Shown here piece by piece: positions 1 to 8,534 of a DNA stretch of 64,000 nucleotides. The DNA is from Desulfonatronum thiosulfatophilum. Lineage in GTDB: Bacteria > Desulfobacterota > Desulfovibrionia > Desulfovibrionales > Desulfonatronaceae. How positions within the stretch are numbered: position 1 is the stretch's first letter; each line of letters begins with the position of its first letter. The notes under the pieces were generated by a model. That model saw nothing but the letters and a program-made list of their open reading frames with translations, made no database searches and had not been told where the DNA came from. Where the stretch lies: NCBI RefSeq assembly GCF_900104215.1, contig NZ_FMXO01000018.1, positions 1 to 64,000 of the forward strand, read 5' to 3'. Position numbers and translations under genes: made by a program.

Positions 1-194
1 ATCAACCCGACCATGAGCCGGATTGGTTTTGCTGGGCGCCCTTTCTCGCTGTAGTAAACCGTAAACTCATCATCGAAGTGCTGCCAAGGGATCTGTTTAG
101 CCAGTTGAAGCAGAGAATGATGGGGATTGAGTTGTTTCAACAAATCCGGATAGAGGAAGTTGCCTTGATTACAATTTTTCTTTTTCGCCTTCAT
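1..194 (-). mobile_element. IS5-like transposase, N-terminal fragment (cut by window edge)
   Basis: Reading the minus strand from the ATG at 194-192 gives 64 uninterrupted residues running off the left edge. They begin MKAKKKNCNQGNFLYPDLL and contain the segments LLQLAKQIPW and GRPAKPIRLMVGL. That pattern is typical of the N-terminal DUF772 domain of IS5/IS1182-type DDE transposases, which are usually over 400 residues long. The catalytic DDE core and the far end of the element lie outside the window. It cannot be told whether the copy is intact. The near terminal inverted repeat should fall somewhere in 195-400, but it cannot be defined without the other end. Confidence 0.8.
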
Positions 195-594
195 AGTCAC
201 TCCAAAATCAGTGATTTTTCGACCGGCTTATTACAGAAATACTGCAGTAACTGGTTGAAAATGTACTACGAAATAGAAAAAATGTCAAACAATTTTAAAT
301 AGTTGATCTATTTTCAGGGCAGACTAATTACGCTTCGGATTTGAACTTTTTTTTGCGCCTCGCCATCAGTTTTTTTGAACAGCCTGAGGAATCCAGCAAT
401 TTCAACCTATGCAAGTGGCAGGATCAAAGCGGAAGGCAGAGGTCAGAGCGCGGGGCGGATGTCAGTGGGCGGAAGGGCATGAGTGGGAGATAGGGCGGGT
501 TGGGTGACAGGGGGGCGAAGAGGGGGTAGGAACTGACTGGTTTTTTGGGTGAGGGTATTGCTGTTGAAGCATTCAATTCATACGGAGCCAGGTC
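195..594. other. Intergenic region between the transposase and the epimerase gene
   Basis: This 400-base stretch has no convincing gene. The left half (about 195-340) is AT-rich and probably contains the end of the insertion sequence. The right half (about 424-540) is a purine-rich, G-heavy stretch of low complexity. A short open frame at 78-302 on the plus strand has no recognisable features and overlaps the transposase. Confidence 0.5.
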
Positions 595-1647
595 ATGAAA
601 ATATTGATCACCGGAGCTGCCGGATTCATCGGTTTCCATACTGTTCTGCGTCTTCTGGAGCAGGGGCATGAGGTGGTGGGGCTGGACAACATCAATGACT
701 ACTATGATGTTCGGGTCAAATACGGAAGGCTGGAGTATTCAGGAATCGATCCGGCTCGAATTTCCGGGAGCCGGCCGGTGCAGAGTTCCAAACATCCCGG
801 ATATCGTTTTGTGCGTATTGAACTGGAGAATGCCGCGGAAGTGATGGATTTGTTCGCACGGGAGAAGTTCGACCGGGTGATGCATTACGCGGCCCAGGCC
901 GGGGTGCGCTACAGTCTGACCAACCCCCATGCCTACATGCAAAGCAATTTCTTGGCCTTCCTGAATCTGCTCGAAGCCTGCCGCCATCATCCCGTGGCCC
1001 ATTTTGCCTACGCATCCAGCTCTTCCGTGTACGGTCTGAATCAGACCATGCCCTTTTCCGTTCGCCACAACGTGGACCATCCCATCAGCCTGTACGCGGC
1101 CAGCAAGAAGTCCAACGAGCTCATGGCCCACACCTACAGCTATCTCTATGGCCTGCCCTGCACGGGACTGCGCTTCTTCACCGTGTACGGGCCATGGGGC
1201 CGGCCGGACATGGCGCTGTTTCTGTTCACCAAGGCCATCCTTGAAGATCGGCCCATCGACGTCTTCAATCACGGCAAAATGCAGCGCGACTTCACCTACG
1301 TGGACGACATTGTCGAAGGCGTGCTGCGGGTGATCCACCATCCGCCCCAGGGCAATCCGGACTGGAACGGCAAGAGTCCTGATCCCTCGTCCTCCCCGGC
1401 GCCCTGGAAAGTCTACAATATCGGCAATTCCGAACAGGTGGAGCTGATGGAGTTCATCCAAGCCCTGGAGGAATCCCTGGGCAAAAAGGCCAGGATGAAT
1501 CTCCTGCCGCTGCAGCCCGGCGACGTGCCGGCCACCTGGGCGGACACCACGGATCTGGTCGAGGATCTGGACTACAGGCCCGACACACCGGTCCGGGTGG
1601 GCATACAGCGCTTTGTGGACTGGTATCGGGAGTTCTTCAAGGTTTGA
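595..1647 (+). CDS. NAD-dependent epimerase, UDP-glucuronate 4-epimerase-like
   Basis: A 350-residue extended short-chain dehydrogenase predicted to interconvert nucleotide sugars, most likely UDP-glucuronate and UDP-galacturonate, for cell-surface polysaccharide. The N-terminal Rossmann motif GAAGFIG (residues 7-13) binds NAD. A serine-rich SSSSVYG segment precedes the catalytic YAASKKSNE (YxxxK) motif, and the RFFTVYGPWGRPDMA segment is characteristic of the UDP-glucuronate epimerase (CapI/LpsL) subgroup. The length is normal for the family. The ATG start follows a GGAG sequence. No other polysaccharide genes adjoin it, so the exact sugar substrate is inferred from sequence similarity alone. 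Confidence 0.85.
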   Translation: MKILITGAAGFIGFHTVLRLLEQGHEVVGLDNINDYYDVRVKYGRLEYSGIDPARISGSRPVQSSKHPGYRFVRIELENAAEVMDLFAREKFDRVMHYAAQAGVRYSLTNPHAYMQSNFLAFLNLLEACRHHPVAHFAYASSSSVYGLNQTMPFSVRHNVDHPISLYAASKKSNELMAHTYSYLYGLPCTGLRFFTVYGPWGRPDMALFLFTKAILEDRPIDVFNHGKMQRDFTYVDDIVEGVLRVIHHPPQGNPDWNGKSPDPSSSPAPWKVYNIGNSEQVELMEFIQALEESLGKKARMNLLPLQPGDVPATWADTTDLVEDLDYRPDTPVRVGIQRFVDWYREFFKV

Positions 1648-1718
1648 ACGAAACCTGTTCCGGCGCGCGAAGCCGAAAGAGCGTCGCAGCCGTAGGATTA
1701 TAATTTCACGGAGTCAGT

Positions 1719-3098
1719 ATGGCTGGATCTTGCGATATTCTTGTGGTCGGCGCCGGGCCGGGCGGGTATGCCGCGGCATTGGAGGCCGCGGCACTTGGGC
1801 AGGACGTGGTGCTTGTGGAGAAGAACCTGCTGGGGGGAACCTGCTTGAACTGGGGGTGCATCCCCACGAAGCTTTTTCTTGGGGCCACCCAGGCCATTGC
1901 CGAAATCCGGGCCCAGTCCCGGATGCGGCTGGGTACCGGCGAATTTACCGTGGACATGGCCGCGTTGCAGAAGCGCAAGACGTCGCTGTTGAACGCCACC
2001 AGGCAGGCCATGACCAAGTCCCTGGAGGCCGCTGGTGTCCGGCTGATCATTGGGCGGGCCGAACTGCACGATCCGGATCACGTCCTGATCCGAACCGCCG
2101 ACCATACGGAGACCCGAATCCGCTTTCACCGCCTGATCCTGGCCCTGGGATCCGTCCCCAGCTGGCCGGCGTTGTTGAAGCCGGACGGGAAAAACGTGCT
2201 CACGTCGTATCATGTCCTGGACCTGCAGATCATCCCGGAGTCCCTGGCCGTGATTGGAGCCGGGGCCATCGGCCTCGAGATGGCCCAGTTCTTTCAGCGC
2301 ATGGGCTCCAAAATAACCCTGGTGGAGGCCGCGGATCGCATCGCGCCCTCGGAAGATCCGGAGATCTGTACGCAACTGGCCTCGATACTCAAGCGGCAGG
2401 GAATGGATGTCCGGGCCGGTACGGCCGTCACTGGTCTGGAGCGCGGGGAAGATCATGTCCGGATTCAGCTGAGTGGAGACCAGTCCCTGGATGCGCGCAT
2501 GGCGCTCGTCGCTGTGGGTAGAAAGCCGAATGGACGTTTTCCGGGGCTGGAGAAGGCGGGGCCGGCGAATGCCGACGAGATGACAACGATGCGGACGGAC
2601 ATCGATCTGAAGCTTGCCGAGCGGATCTATGCCGTGGGCGACTGCAACGGCCGCGTTCTGCTGGCCCACGCCGCCGAGGACCAGGGACGTTTCGCGGCAC
2701 GCCATGCCGCCGGCAAGGTTGATGGGCCGTATGCGCCGGGGGCGATCCCCTTTTGCATGTACGGCGATCCGGAAGTGTTTCGGGTCGGTCCGACACCGGC
2801 CGAGGCAATGCGAAACGGTTTGCAGTGCTCGGTATCCCGAGCCATGCTGGCCGCCAATCCCGTGGCCCAGGCCGCGGCAGCGCCCCATGGGTTGGTCAAA
2901 ATTCTGTGGAGCGGCCGGAAGGTGATCGGAATCAGCGCCGTGGGTCACGGAGTGCTGCACCTGGTCGCCTCGGCCACGATCATGGTCGATCAGGGCTGGA
3001 CAAGGAGCCAGGTCGAGCAACTGATCTTCGCCCACCCGACATTGGATGAGACACTGAAACAGGCCCTGCTTGCCCCGCAAGAAGATGTGCAAGGATAA
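1719..3098 (+). CDS. lpdA: Dihydrolipoyl dehydrogenase (E3)
   Basis: A 459-residue FAD-dependent pyridine nucleotide-disulfide oxidoreductase that reoxidises dihydrolipoyl groups of 2-oxoacid dehydrogenase or glycine cleavage complexes with NAD. The N-terminal FAD motif GAGPGG (residues 11-16) is present. The redox-active disulfide lies in GGTCLNWGCIPTK (Cys42, Cys47). A second Rossmann motif, GAGAIGLE, binds NAD, and the C-terminal HPTLDE carries the catalytic His-Glu pair. Length is normal. No lipoate-bearing partner genes are adjacent. It stands between the epimerase and maf in the same orientation, with gaps of 71 and 34 bases. Confidence 0.9.
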   Translation: MAGSCDILVVGAGPGGYAAALEAAALGQDVVLVEKNLLGGTCLNWGCIPTKLFLGATQAIAEIRAQSRMRLGTGEFTVDMAALQKRKTSLLNATRQAMTKSLEAAGVRLIIGRAELHDPDHVLIRTADHTETRIRFHRLILALGSVPSWPALLKPDGKNVLTSYHVLDLQIIPESLAVIGAGAIGLEMAQFFQRMGSKITLVEAADRIAPSEDPEICTQLASILKRQGMDVRAGTAVTGLERGEDHVRIQLSGDQSLDARMALVAVGRKPNGRFPGLEKAGPANADEMTTMRTDIDLKLAERIYAVGDCNGRVLLAHAAEDQGRFAARHAAGKVDGPYAPGAIPFCMYGDPEVFRVGPTPAEAMRNGLQCSVSRAMLAANPVAQAAAAPHGLVKILWSGRKVIGISAVGHGVLHLVASATIMVDQGWTRSQVEQLIFAHPTLDETLKQALLAPQEDVQG

Positions 3099-3132
3099 GT
3101 TAAAAAATGGTTGATGTTTTGAAAGGATATTG

Positions 3133-3753
3133 ATGTTTCAGACGACTTCACCATTGGTCCTGGGGTCCGGTTCTCCGAGGCGTCGGGAATTGCTTGAGGG
3201 ATTGGGGATATTGTTTGCGGTGCATCCTGCTGTGGATCCGGAGCCGGAGTTCGTGACGGGGAGTTGTCCGGAGGAGCATGCCCTGGATGCGGCACGGCGC
3301 AAAGCCCGGGAAGTGGCGGTGGCGTATCCGGAGGCAATGGTTCTGGCGGCGGACACCATCGTGGTCGTGGATGGGGACGTGCTGGGAAAGCCGGAGAATG
3401 CCGCCGTTGCCCTGGAGATGCTGCAGCGCCTTGCGGGGCGCGAACATGCGGTGATTACGGGATGCTGTTTGCGGATGCATGCCAAGGGCTACGAGCAAGG
3501 TTTTGCTGTTCGCACCAGAGTCTGGATGCGCGATTTCGGCAAGGATGTTCTGACGGCTTATGCCGCCACCGGAGAACCGCTGGACAAGGCCGGCGCTTAT
3601 GGCATCCAGGATCGGGCCGGCTTCCTTGTTGAACGTATAGAAGGATCGTATACCAACGTCGTCGGCCTGCCTCTGGCGGAAACCATTAAGCTCCTTTTGG
3701 AGCAGGACATCATCAAAGCTCGGTGTCATGAAACATATGTGGTTTGGAGGTAG
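3133..3753 (+). CDS. maf: Maf-family nucleotide pyrophosphatase
   Basis: A Maf/YhdE-type dTTP/UTP pyrophosphatase of about 206 residues, thought to remove non-canonical or excess nucleoside triphosphates and linked to septum control. The N-terminal LGSGSPRRREL motif carries the SxxR signature. AADTIVVVDG supplies metal-binding acidic residues, and the segments GKP and DKAGAYGIQD are family hallmarks. A TTG codon at 3130 directly precedes this ATG. The ATG at 3133 is preferred because an AAGGA sequence lies 5-10 bases upstream. The gene follows lpdA closely and may be co-transcribed with it. The 162 bases between it and the downstream kinase show nothing recognisable. Confidence 0.9.
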   Translation: MFQTTSPLVLGSGSPRRRELLEGLGILFAVHPAVDPEPEFVTGSCPEEHALDAARRKAREVAVAYPEAMVLAADTIVVVDGDVLGKPENAAVALEMLQRLAGREHAVITGCCLRMHAKGYEQGFAVRTRVWMRDFGKDVLTAYAATGEPLDKAGAYGIQDRAGFLVERIEGSYTNVVGLPLAETIKLLLEQDIIKARCHETYVVWR

Positions 3754-3915
3754 CGACCTTTCTCCCACAACAGTAAATTCGTGTTCATCTCTTGATTTTG
3801 CGGTCTCGCGATGCTTACACCATATCCAGCAGCTGCGCATAGTCATGCATATTCAATGACACTGCATGGTGTTTCAGCTTTCAGGCACAATGGTTGTTGA
3901 ACAACTTCCGTCTCA

Positions 3916-6714
3916 ATGGGACATATTTGCCTTAAATCAAGTCAAAGCCGAACCTCTTCCAGTATTTCAATGCCAACATATACGAACATATTCAACATTT
4001 TCGATTTTTCCGAAACCTGTCCTTTGTTTCGCCGGTGCGTGACATTTCTTGCGATTCTTCTTGCTGCACTCATTCTCTATGGACCGACGGCCGCTTTTGC
4101 GAACAATTTGCCGCCCGTTCGATCCGCTACCGAGATCAATTACCCGCCTTTTTCTATAGTTGATGAAACCGGTCGTGCCGGTGGATTTTCCGTTGAACTG
4201 CTGCGTTCTGCTCTGGCTGCCATGGGCCGCGAGGTCGTCTTCCAAACGGGTCCGTGGGGCGAGGTCATGGGATGGCTGGAACAGGGCGAAGTACAGGTTC
4301 TGCCCCTGGTGGGCCGGACGCCGGAGCGTGAGAAAATTTTCGACTTTACGGTTCCGTACATGTCCCTGCACGGGGCCATCGTGGTCCGGGCCGAAACCCG
4401 GGGGGTGCGGAATCTGCATGATCTCAAGGGCAGAGATGTCGCCGTGATGCGGGGCGACAATGCCGAGGAGTTCCTGCGGCGGGAAGATCGCGGCATCATG
4501 ATCCATACAACGGACACCTTTGAACAGGCTCTCCAGGAATTGGCCCAGGGACGTCACGATGCCGTGGTTGTCCAGAGACTTGTCGCTCTGCGCCTGATCC
4601 GGGAAGCAGGTCTCGAGAATCTGCGGATCCTCGACAATCCCATCCAGGGGTTTCGCCAGGATTTCTGTTTTGCAGTAAAAAAAGGGGACAGCGCCATGCT
4701 GGCCCTGTTGAACGAGGGCCTGGCCCTGGTCATTGCGGACGGGACCCACCGGCGGTTGCATGCAAGGTGGTTTGCCGCTCTGGAACTGCCTCAAGACCGG
4801 CGCATTGTAATGGGGGGGGATCACAACTTTCCGCCTTTCGAGTACCTGGACGACAACGGCCGCCCCACGGGCTTCAACATCGACCTTGCAAGGGCCATAG
4901 CTCATGAGATGGGATTTGACATTGACATCCGTCTGGGGCCATGGGTGGATATGGTTCAAAGCCTCGGACGAGGTGAGATCGATGTCCTGAGCATGTACTA
5001 TTCGGTTGGACGTGAGCGGAGATTCGATTTCAGTTTGCCTTTCATGGTTAATCATTACGTCGGCGTGGTTCGCCGCGGCGAAGAGGACCCGCCGGTTACG
5101 TTCGCGGATCTGGCGGACAAACGCATCGTGGTCCAGGAAGGCGACATCATTCACGACATACTCGTGGAGCAGGGTTTCAAATCCCAGCTTGCGCTGGTTG
5201 AAACCCAGGAGGACATGCTGCGGGAGCTGGTCGAAGGAAAGCACGACTGCGCCATCGCGCTCAGGATCGCCTCCTTACACTGGATCAAGGAGCACGGCCT
5301 GACCAATCTGCACTTGGGGGGGCATTCCTTCTTGTCGCTGGATTATGCCTTTGCCGTTCCCAAGGGCCACTCGGCTCTCCTGGCCCAGTTCAGCGAGGGG
5401 TTGCAGGTTCTGCGGGAGAGCGGGGAATACCGCCGGATACATGAAAAGTGGCTGGGCATCTACGAGGAGCCATCGTATGTTGAGTCACTGCGAAATTTAC
5501 TCGTGGTCCTCGTGCCCTTGCTTCTCCTGCTGCTCGGATTCTTTTTGTGGTCCTGGTCCCTGCGCCGCCAGGTCCGGATACGAACCGAACAACTCCAGGA
5601 AAGCGAGCAGAAGTACAGGTCTTTTTTTGAAAACAGCCTGGATGCCATTCTCCTGTCCGGCACCGATGGAAAGGTTTTCTCCGCTAACCCCTCGGCATGC
5701 TCCATGTTCGAGTGCAGCGAAACGGAAATTGTCATGGTCGGCAGACAAGGATTGGTGGACGCTTCGGATCCGATGCTTGCCCGATTGCTGGATCAGCTGC
5801 ACAAGCAGGGAAAGGTTCGGGGGGAATTGACGCTCCTGCGCAAGGACGGCTCTCCTTTTTCGGCTGAAGTGAGTCTGGCGCTGTTTCAGGACAGCCACGG
5901 CACGTACAATGCCAGCATGATCATTCGAGATATTACCGAGCGCAAGCAGGCGGAAGCAGCCCTGTTCCGGGCCAAGGAACAAGCCGAAACGGCCAACAAG
6001 GCCAAAAGTGAATTCCTGGCCAACATGTCCCATGAACTGCGAACGCCATTGAACGGCGTTGTCGGTATGATGCAGCTCATGCAGACCACGACCCTGGATG
6101 AAGAACAGGCGCAGTACGTGACCCTGGCCATCAAGTCCTCGGACAGGCTGGCCCGTCTCCTGACGGATCTGCTGGACATCTCCAGAATCGAGGCCGGGAA
6201 AATGGAAGTTCGGGAAGTGGAATTCAGCGTCGAAGAGCTGATGACGTCCGTATCCGAGCTGTTCACTGTTACGGCCATGGAGAAAGGCATTGCGCTGGAG
6301 TGGTCCCTTGACCCATCCCTGCCGCGGAGAATTGTCGGCGACGAAATGCGAATTCGGCAGATCCTTTTCAATCTTGTGGGCAATGCCGTGAAATTTACAC
6401 ACAAGGGAAGCGTACAGGTCCACCTGACGCCTCTCTCCCTCAATAATGGCATAAAGCCGCGGATACTGATCACGGTCATGGATACGGGCATCGGCATCCC
6501 CGATGACAAACTGGGTGATCTTTTCAAGCCGTTCACCCAGGTCGACGTCTCCTACACGCGCAGCTTTCAGGGCGCGGGCCTCGGCTTGGCCATCGTCAGG
6601 CGACTGTTGGAACTGATGAACGGCAACCTCTGCGCGGAAAGCGTTCTCGGCAAGAGGACAGCCATGCATGTGGTCTTGCCGCTCAAGTTACCGCCTGACC
6701 CCTCCTTAAAATAA
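3916..6714 (+). CDS. BvgS-like sensor histidine kinase with two periplasmic solute-binding domains
   Basis: A 932-residue membrane sensor kinase. A hydrophobic segment at about residues 38-62 (FLAILLAALILYG) is probably a signal peptide or anchor. Two tandem family-3 solute-binding (venus flytrap) domains occupy about residues 70-290 and 300-515. A strong transmembrane helix (VVLVPLLLLLLGFFLWSW) is at about 535-555. It is followed by a PAS domain (about 570-680), a HisKA domain with phosphoacceptor His706 in NMSHELRTP, and an HATPase domain with N, G1 (DTGIGIP) and G2 (GAGLGLA) boxes. No receiver or HPt domain follows, unlike BvgS itself. The partner regulator is not in the window. Neither ATG 3916 nor ATG 3970 has a good ribosome site, so the start is uncertain. 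Confidence 0.85.
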   Translation: MGHICLKSSQSRTSSSISMPTYTNIFNIFDFSETCPLFRRCVTFLAILLAALILYGPTAAFANNLPPVRSATEINYPPFSIVDETGRAGGFSVELLRSALAAMGREVVFQTGPWGEVMGWLEQGEVQVLPLVGRTPEREKIFDFTVPYMSLHGAIVVRAETRGVRNLHDLKGRDVAVMRGDNAEEFLRREDRGIMIHTTDTFEQALQELAQGRHDAVVVQRLVALRLIREAGLENLRILDNPIQGFRQDFCFAVKKGDSAMLALLNEGLALVIADGTHRRLHARWFAALELPQDRRIVMGGDHNFPPFEYLDDNGRPTGFNIDLARAIAHEMGFDIDIRLGPWVDMVQSLGRGEIDVLSMYYSVGRERRFDFSLPFMVNHYVGVVRRGEEDPPVTFADLADKRIVVQEGDIIHDILVEQGFKSQLALVETQEDMLRELVEGKHDCAIALRIASLHWIKEHGLTNLHLGGHSFLSLDYAFAVPKGHSALLAQFSEGLQVLRESGEYRRIHEKWLGIYEEPSYVESLRNLLVVLVPLLLLLLGFFLWSWSLRRQVRIRTEQLQESEQKYRSFFENSLDAILLSGTDGKVFSANPSACSMFECSETEIVMVGRQGLVDASDPMLARLLDQLHKQGKVRGELTLLRKDGSPFSAEVSLALFQDSHGTYNASMIIRDITERKQAEAALFRAKEQAETANKAKSEFLANMSHELRTPLNGVVGMMQLMQTTTLDEEQAQYVTLAIKSSDRLARLLTDLLDISRIEAGKMEVREVEFSVEELMTSVSELFTVTAMEKGIALEWSLDPSLPRRIVGDEMRIRQILFNLVGNAVKFTHKGSVQVHLTPLSLNNGIKPRILITVMDTGIGIPDDKLGDLFKPFTQVDVSYTRSFQGAGLGLAIVRRLLELMNGNLCAESVLGKRTAMHVVLPLKLPPDPSLK

Positions 6715-6777
6715 GGGGCTTGGCAGAAGTCGCTGATACAAACTCCCTCAAAGACGAGCATCTCTCATCCTGAGCTT

Positions 6778-8145
6778 TTAGCTTTCGCAGTTCGACTCCA
6801 TCCACTTCAGCCAGGTCTCCCTTGCCCGCTGGGCCTGCATGGCCTTGCGTTGCGCTTTTTTGCCGCGAGCTTTGAGTTCCGGCATCAGGCCGAAGTTGAC
6901 GTTGGAGGGCTGGAAGTTCTTGGTTTGGGTTTGCAGGTGCCGGAGCAGGGCGCCCAGAGCGGTTTCCGGGGGCGGCTGGGGAATGTTTCGTCCCTGCAGG
7001 CGGGCGGTCAGGGCGTGGCCCAGCCAGAGACCGCAGGCCGCGGATTCCACATATCCTTCCACGCCGGTGATCTGGCCGGCCAGGAACACTCCTGGTCTGG
7101 CGCGCAACTCCAGGTCGGGCGTCAGGGCTTGCGGCGCGTTGACGTAGGTATTGCGGTGCATGCTGCCCAGGCGCAGAAACTCAGCCTGGGCCAGACCGGG
7201 AATGAGCCGGAAGATCCGTTCCTGTTCCGGGTAGGCCAGCTTGGTCTGGAAGCCGACCAGGTTGAAGGCGGTCTTGTCCAGGTTCTCGGCCCGGAGCTGC
7301 ACCACGGCAAAAGGCTGGGCTCCGGTTTGCGGATCAACCAACCCCACTGGCTTGAGCGGGCCGAAGGCCATGGTCATTTCCCCACGCTCGGCCAGGGTTT
7401 CGATGGGCAGGCAGGCCTCGAAATGGATGGTCTTCTCGAACTCCCGGGCCGCGACCTTGCGTGCGCCCAGCAGTTCGGCATGGAAGCGGCGGTAGGTCTC
7501 CTCGTCCAGGGGGCAGTTCAGATAGTCGTGTTCGTCCGGATTGTAGCGTGACCCCCAGAAGGCGATGGACATGTCCACGGATTCCGCCGCCACAATGGGC
7601 GCGATGGCATCGTAGAAATAGAGGTGATCCCCTCCCACGGCGGTACGCAGATCCTCGGCCAGCTCCTCTCCGGCCAGGGGCCCGGCGGCGATGACCACTA
7701 GGTCCGCGCCGGCAAGGCGCGGATCATCCAGGGATCGGACTTCCTCGCGGACCAGGGTGATCCGCGGTTCATCGTGGATGCGCTTTGTGATCCACTCCGC
7801 GAACAGCTCCCGGTCCACGGCCAGGGCCTTGCCCGCGGGAACGCGGGTTGCCCGGGCCGCGGCCATGACCAGGCTGTCCAGCTCTGTCATCTCCTGCTTG
7901 AGCAGCCCCACGGCGGCTTCCGGCTCATCAGAGCGCAGGGAGTTGGAACAGACCAGTTCGGCCAGGTTCGGGCTGGAATGGGCCGGGGAGAACCGGTCGG
8001 GTTTCATTTCATAGAGACGGACCGAGATGCCGCCGCGGGCCAGTTGCCAAGCGCATTCGCATCCGGCCAGACCGGCCCCGACCACGGCGACGGTTCGGGG
8101 ATCATCGGAAATTGGTGTCAGGTTCATGTTTTTCTCAAGTGACAT
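6778..8145 (-). CDS. trmFO: Folate/FAD-dependent tRNA (uracil-54-C5)-methyltransferase TrmFO
   Basis: A 455-residue flavoprotein that methylates U54 in the T-loop of tRNA using methylenetetrahydrofolate. The N-terminal FAD motif VVGAGLAGCE is followed by the diagnostic stretch LAELVCSNSLRSD. The C-terminal half contains GQITGVEGYVESAACG, typical of the GidA/TrmFO family. Length matches TrmFO, not the longer MnmG. The first ATG at 8145 overlaps the stop codon of the upstream small gene (TAATG). An internal ATG at 8127 (MNLTPISDD) with a GAG a few bases upstream is an alternative start. It is the last gene of a four-gene minus-strand operon. Confidence 0.92.
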   Translation of the reverse strand: MSLEKNMNLTPISDDPRTVAVVGAGLAGCECAWQLARGGISVRLYEMKPDRFSPAHSSPNLAELVCSNSLRSDEPEAAVGLLKQEMTELDSLVMAAARATRVPAGKALAVDRELFAEWITKRIHDEPRITLVREEVRSLDDPRLAGADLVVIAAGPLAGEELAEDLRTAVGGDHLYFYDAIAPIVAAESVDMSIAFWGSRYNPDEHDYLNCPLDEETYRRFHAELLGARKVAAREFEKTIHFEACLPIETLAERGEMTMAFGPLKPVGLVDPQTGAQPFAVVQLRAENLDKTAFNLVGFQTKLAYPEQERIFRLIPGLAQAEFLRLGSMHRNTYVNAPQALTPDLELRARPGVFLAGQITGVEGYVESAACGLWLGHALTARLQGRNIPQPPPETALGALLRHLQTQTKNFQPSNVNFGLMPELKARGKKAQRKAMQAQRARETWLKWMESNCES

Positions 8146-8465
8146 TATTCATGGTTGTACTTTTCCAGAACGCCATCCGGATCGACATGCTTGCAGGTCC
8201 ATGATCCGGGCCGAATCTGATAGCGGGAGACGACCCAGCTTTCGTGATCAATGCAGTCCACATGGCCCTGCCCATGCTCGGCCAGAGCCGAGGCGATCAG
8301 GTCCAAATCAGGCTCCACGTCGTGGTATTTGCCTTCGTACTCCACTTCCAGATGGTCGTCTCCGTGCCAGACATAAGCCTCCGGACTCAGTTCGCGTTGC
8401 AGAACCTTCTGCTTATCCCTGTCAAAGCCGTGAATTTCTCCAAAAATTCGCATCGGAAATTTCAT
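8145..8465 (-). CDS. Conserved small acidic protein of unknown function
   Basis: I do not recognise this 107-residue protein. It starts MKFPMRIFGEIHGF and is rich in acidic residues and histidine (WHGDDHLEVEYEGKYHDVEPD), with no signal peptide, membrane segment or clear motif. The ATG at 8465 is chosen over an upstream in-frame ATG at 8504 because GAGG lies just before it. The gene lies 70 bases downstream of the helicase-nuclease gene. Its stop codon overlaps the trmFO start, which indicates translational coupling within the operon. Confidence 0.7.
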   Translation of the reverse strand: MKFPMRIFGEIHGFDRDKQKVLQRELSPEAYVWHGDDHLEVEYEGKYHDVEPDLDLIASALAEHGQGHVDCIDHESWVVSRYQIRPGSWTCKHVDPDGVLEKYNHE

Positions 8466-8534
8466 GTGTTCCTCACAGCGGTATTTGATTTTCAAGCCCG
8501 CCAAGGTTGATCAACCCTGGCTTATTCCTGATTG

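Noticed and set aside
78-302. 74-codon plus-strand frame at the left edge
   Set aside because: It overlaps the transposase start on the opposite strand and shows no recognisable features.
1698-3092. Long minus-strand frame opposite lpdA
   Set aside because: The plus-strand frame has all E3 motifs; the minus frame is a mirror artefact.
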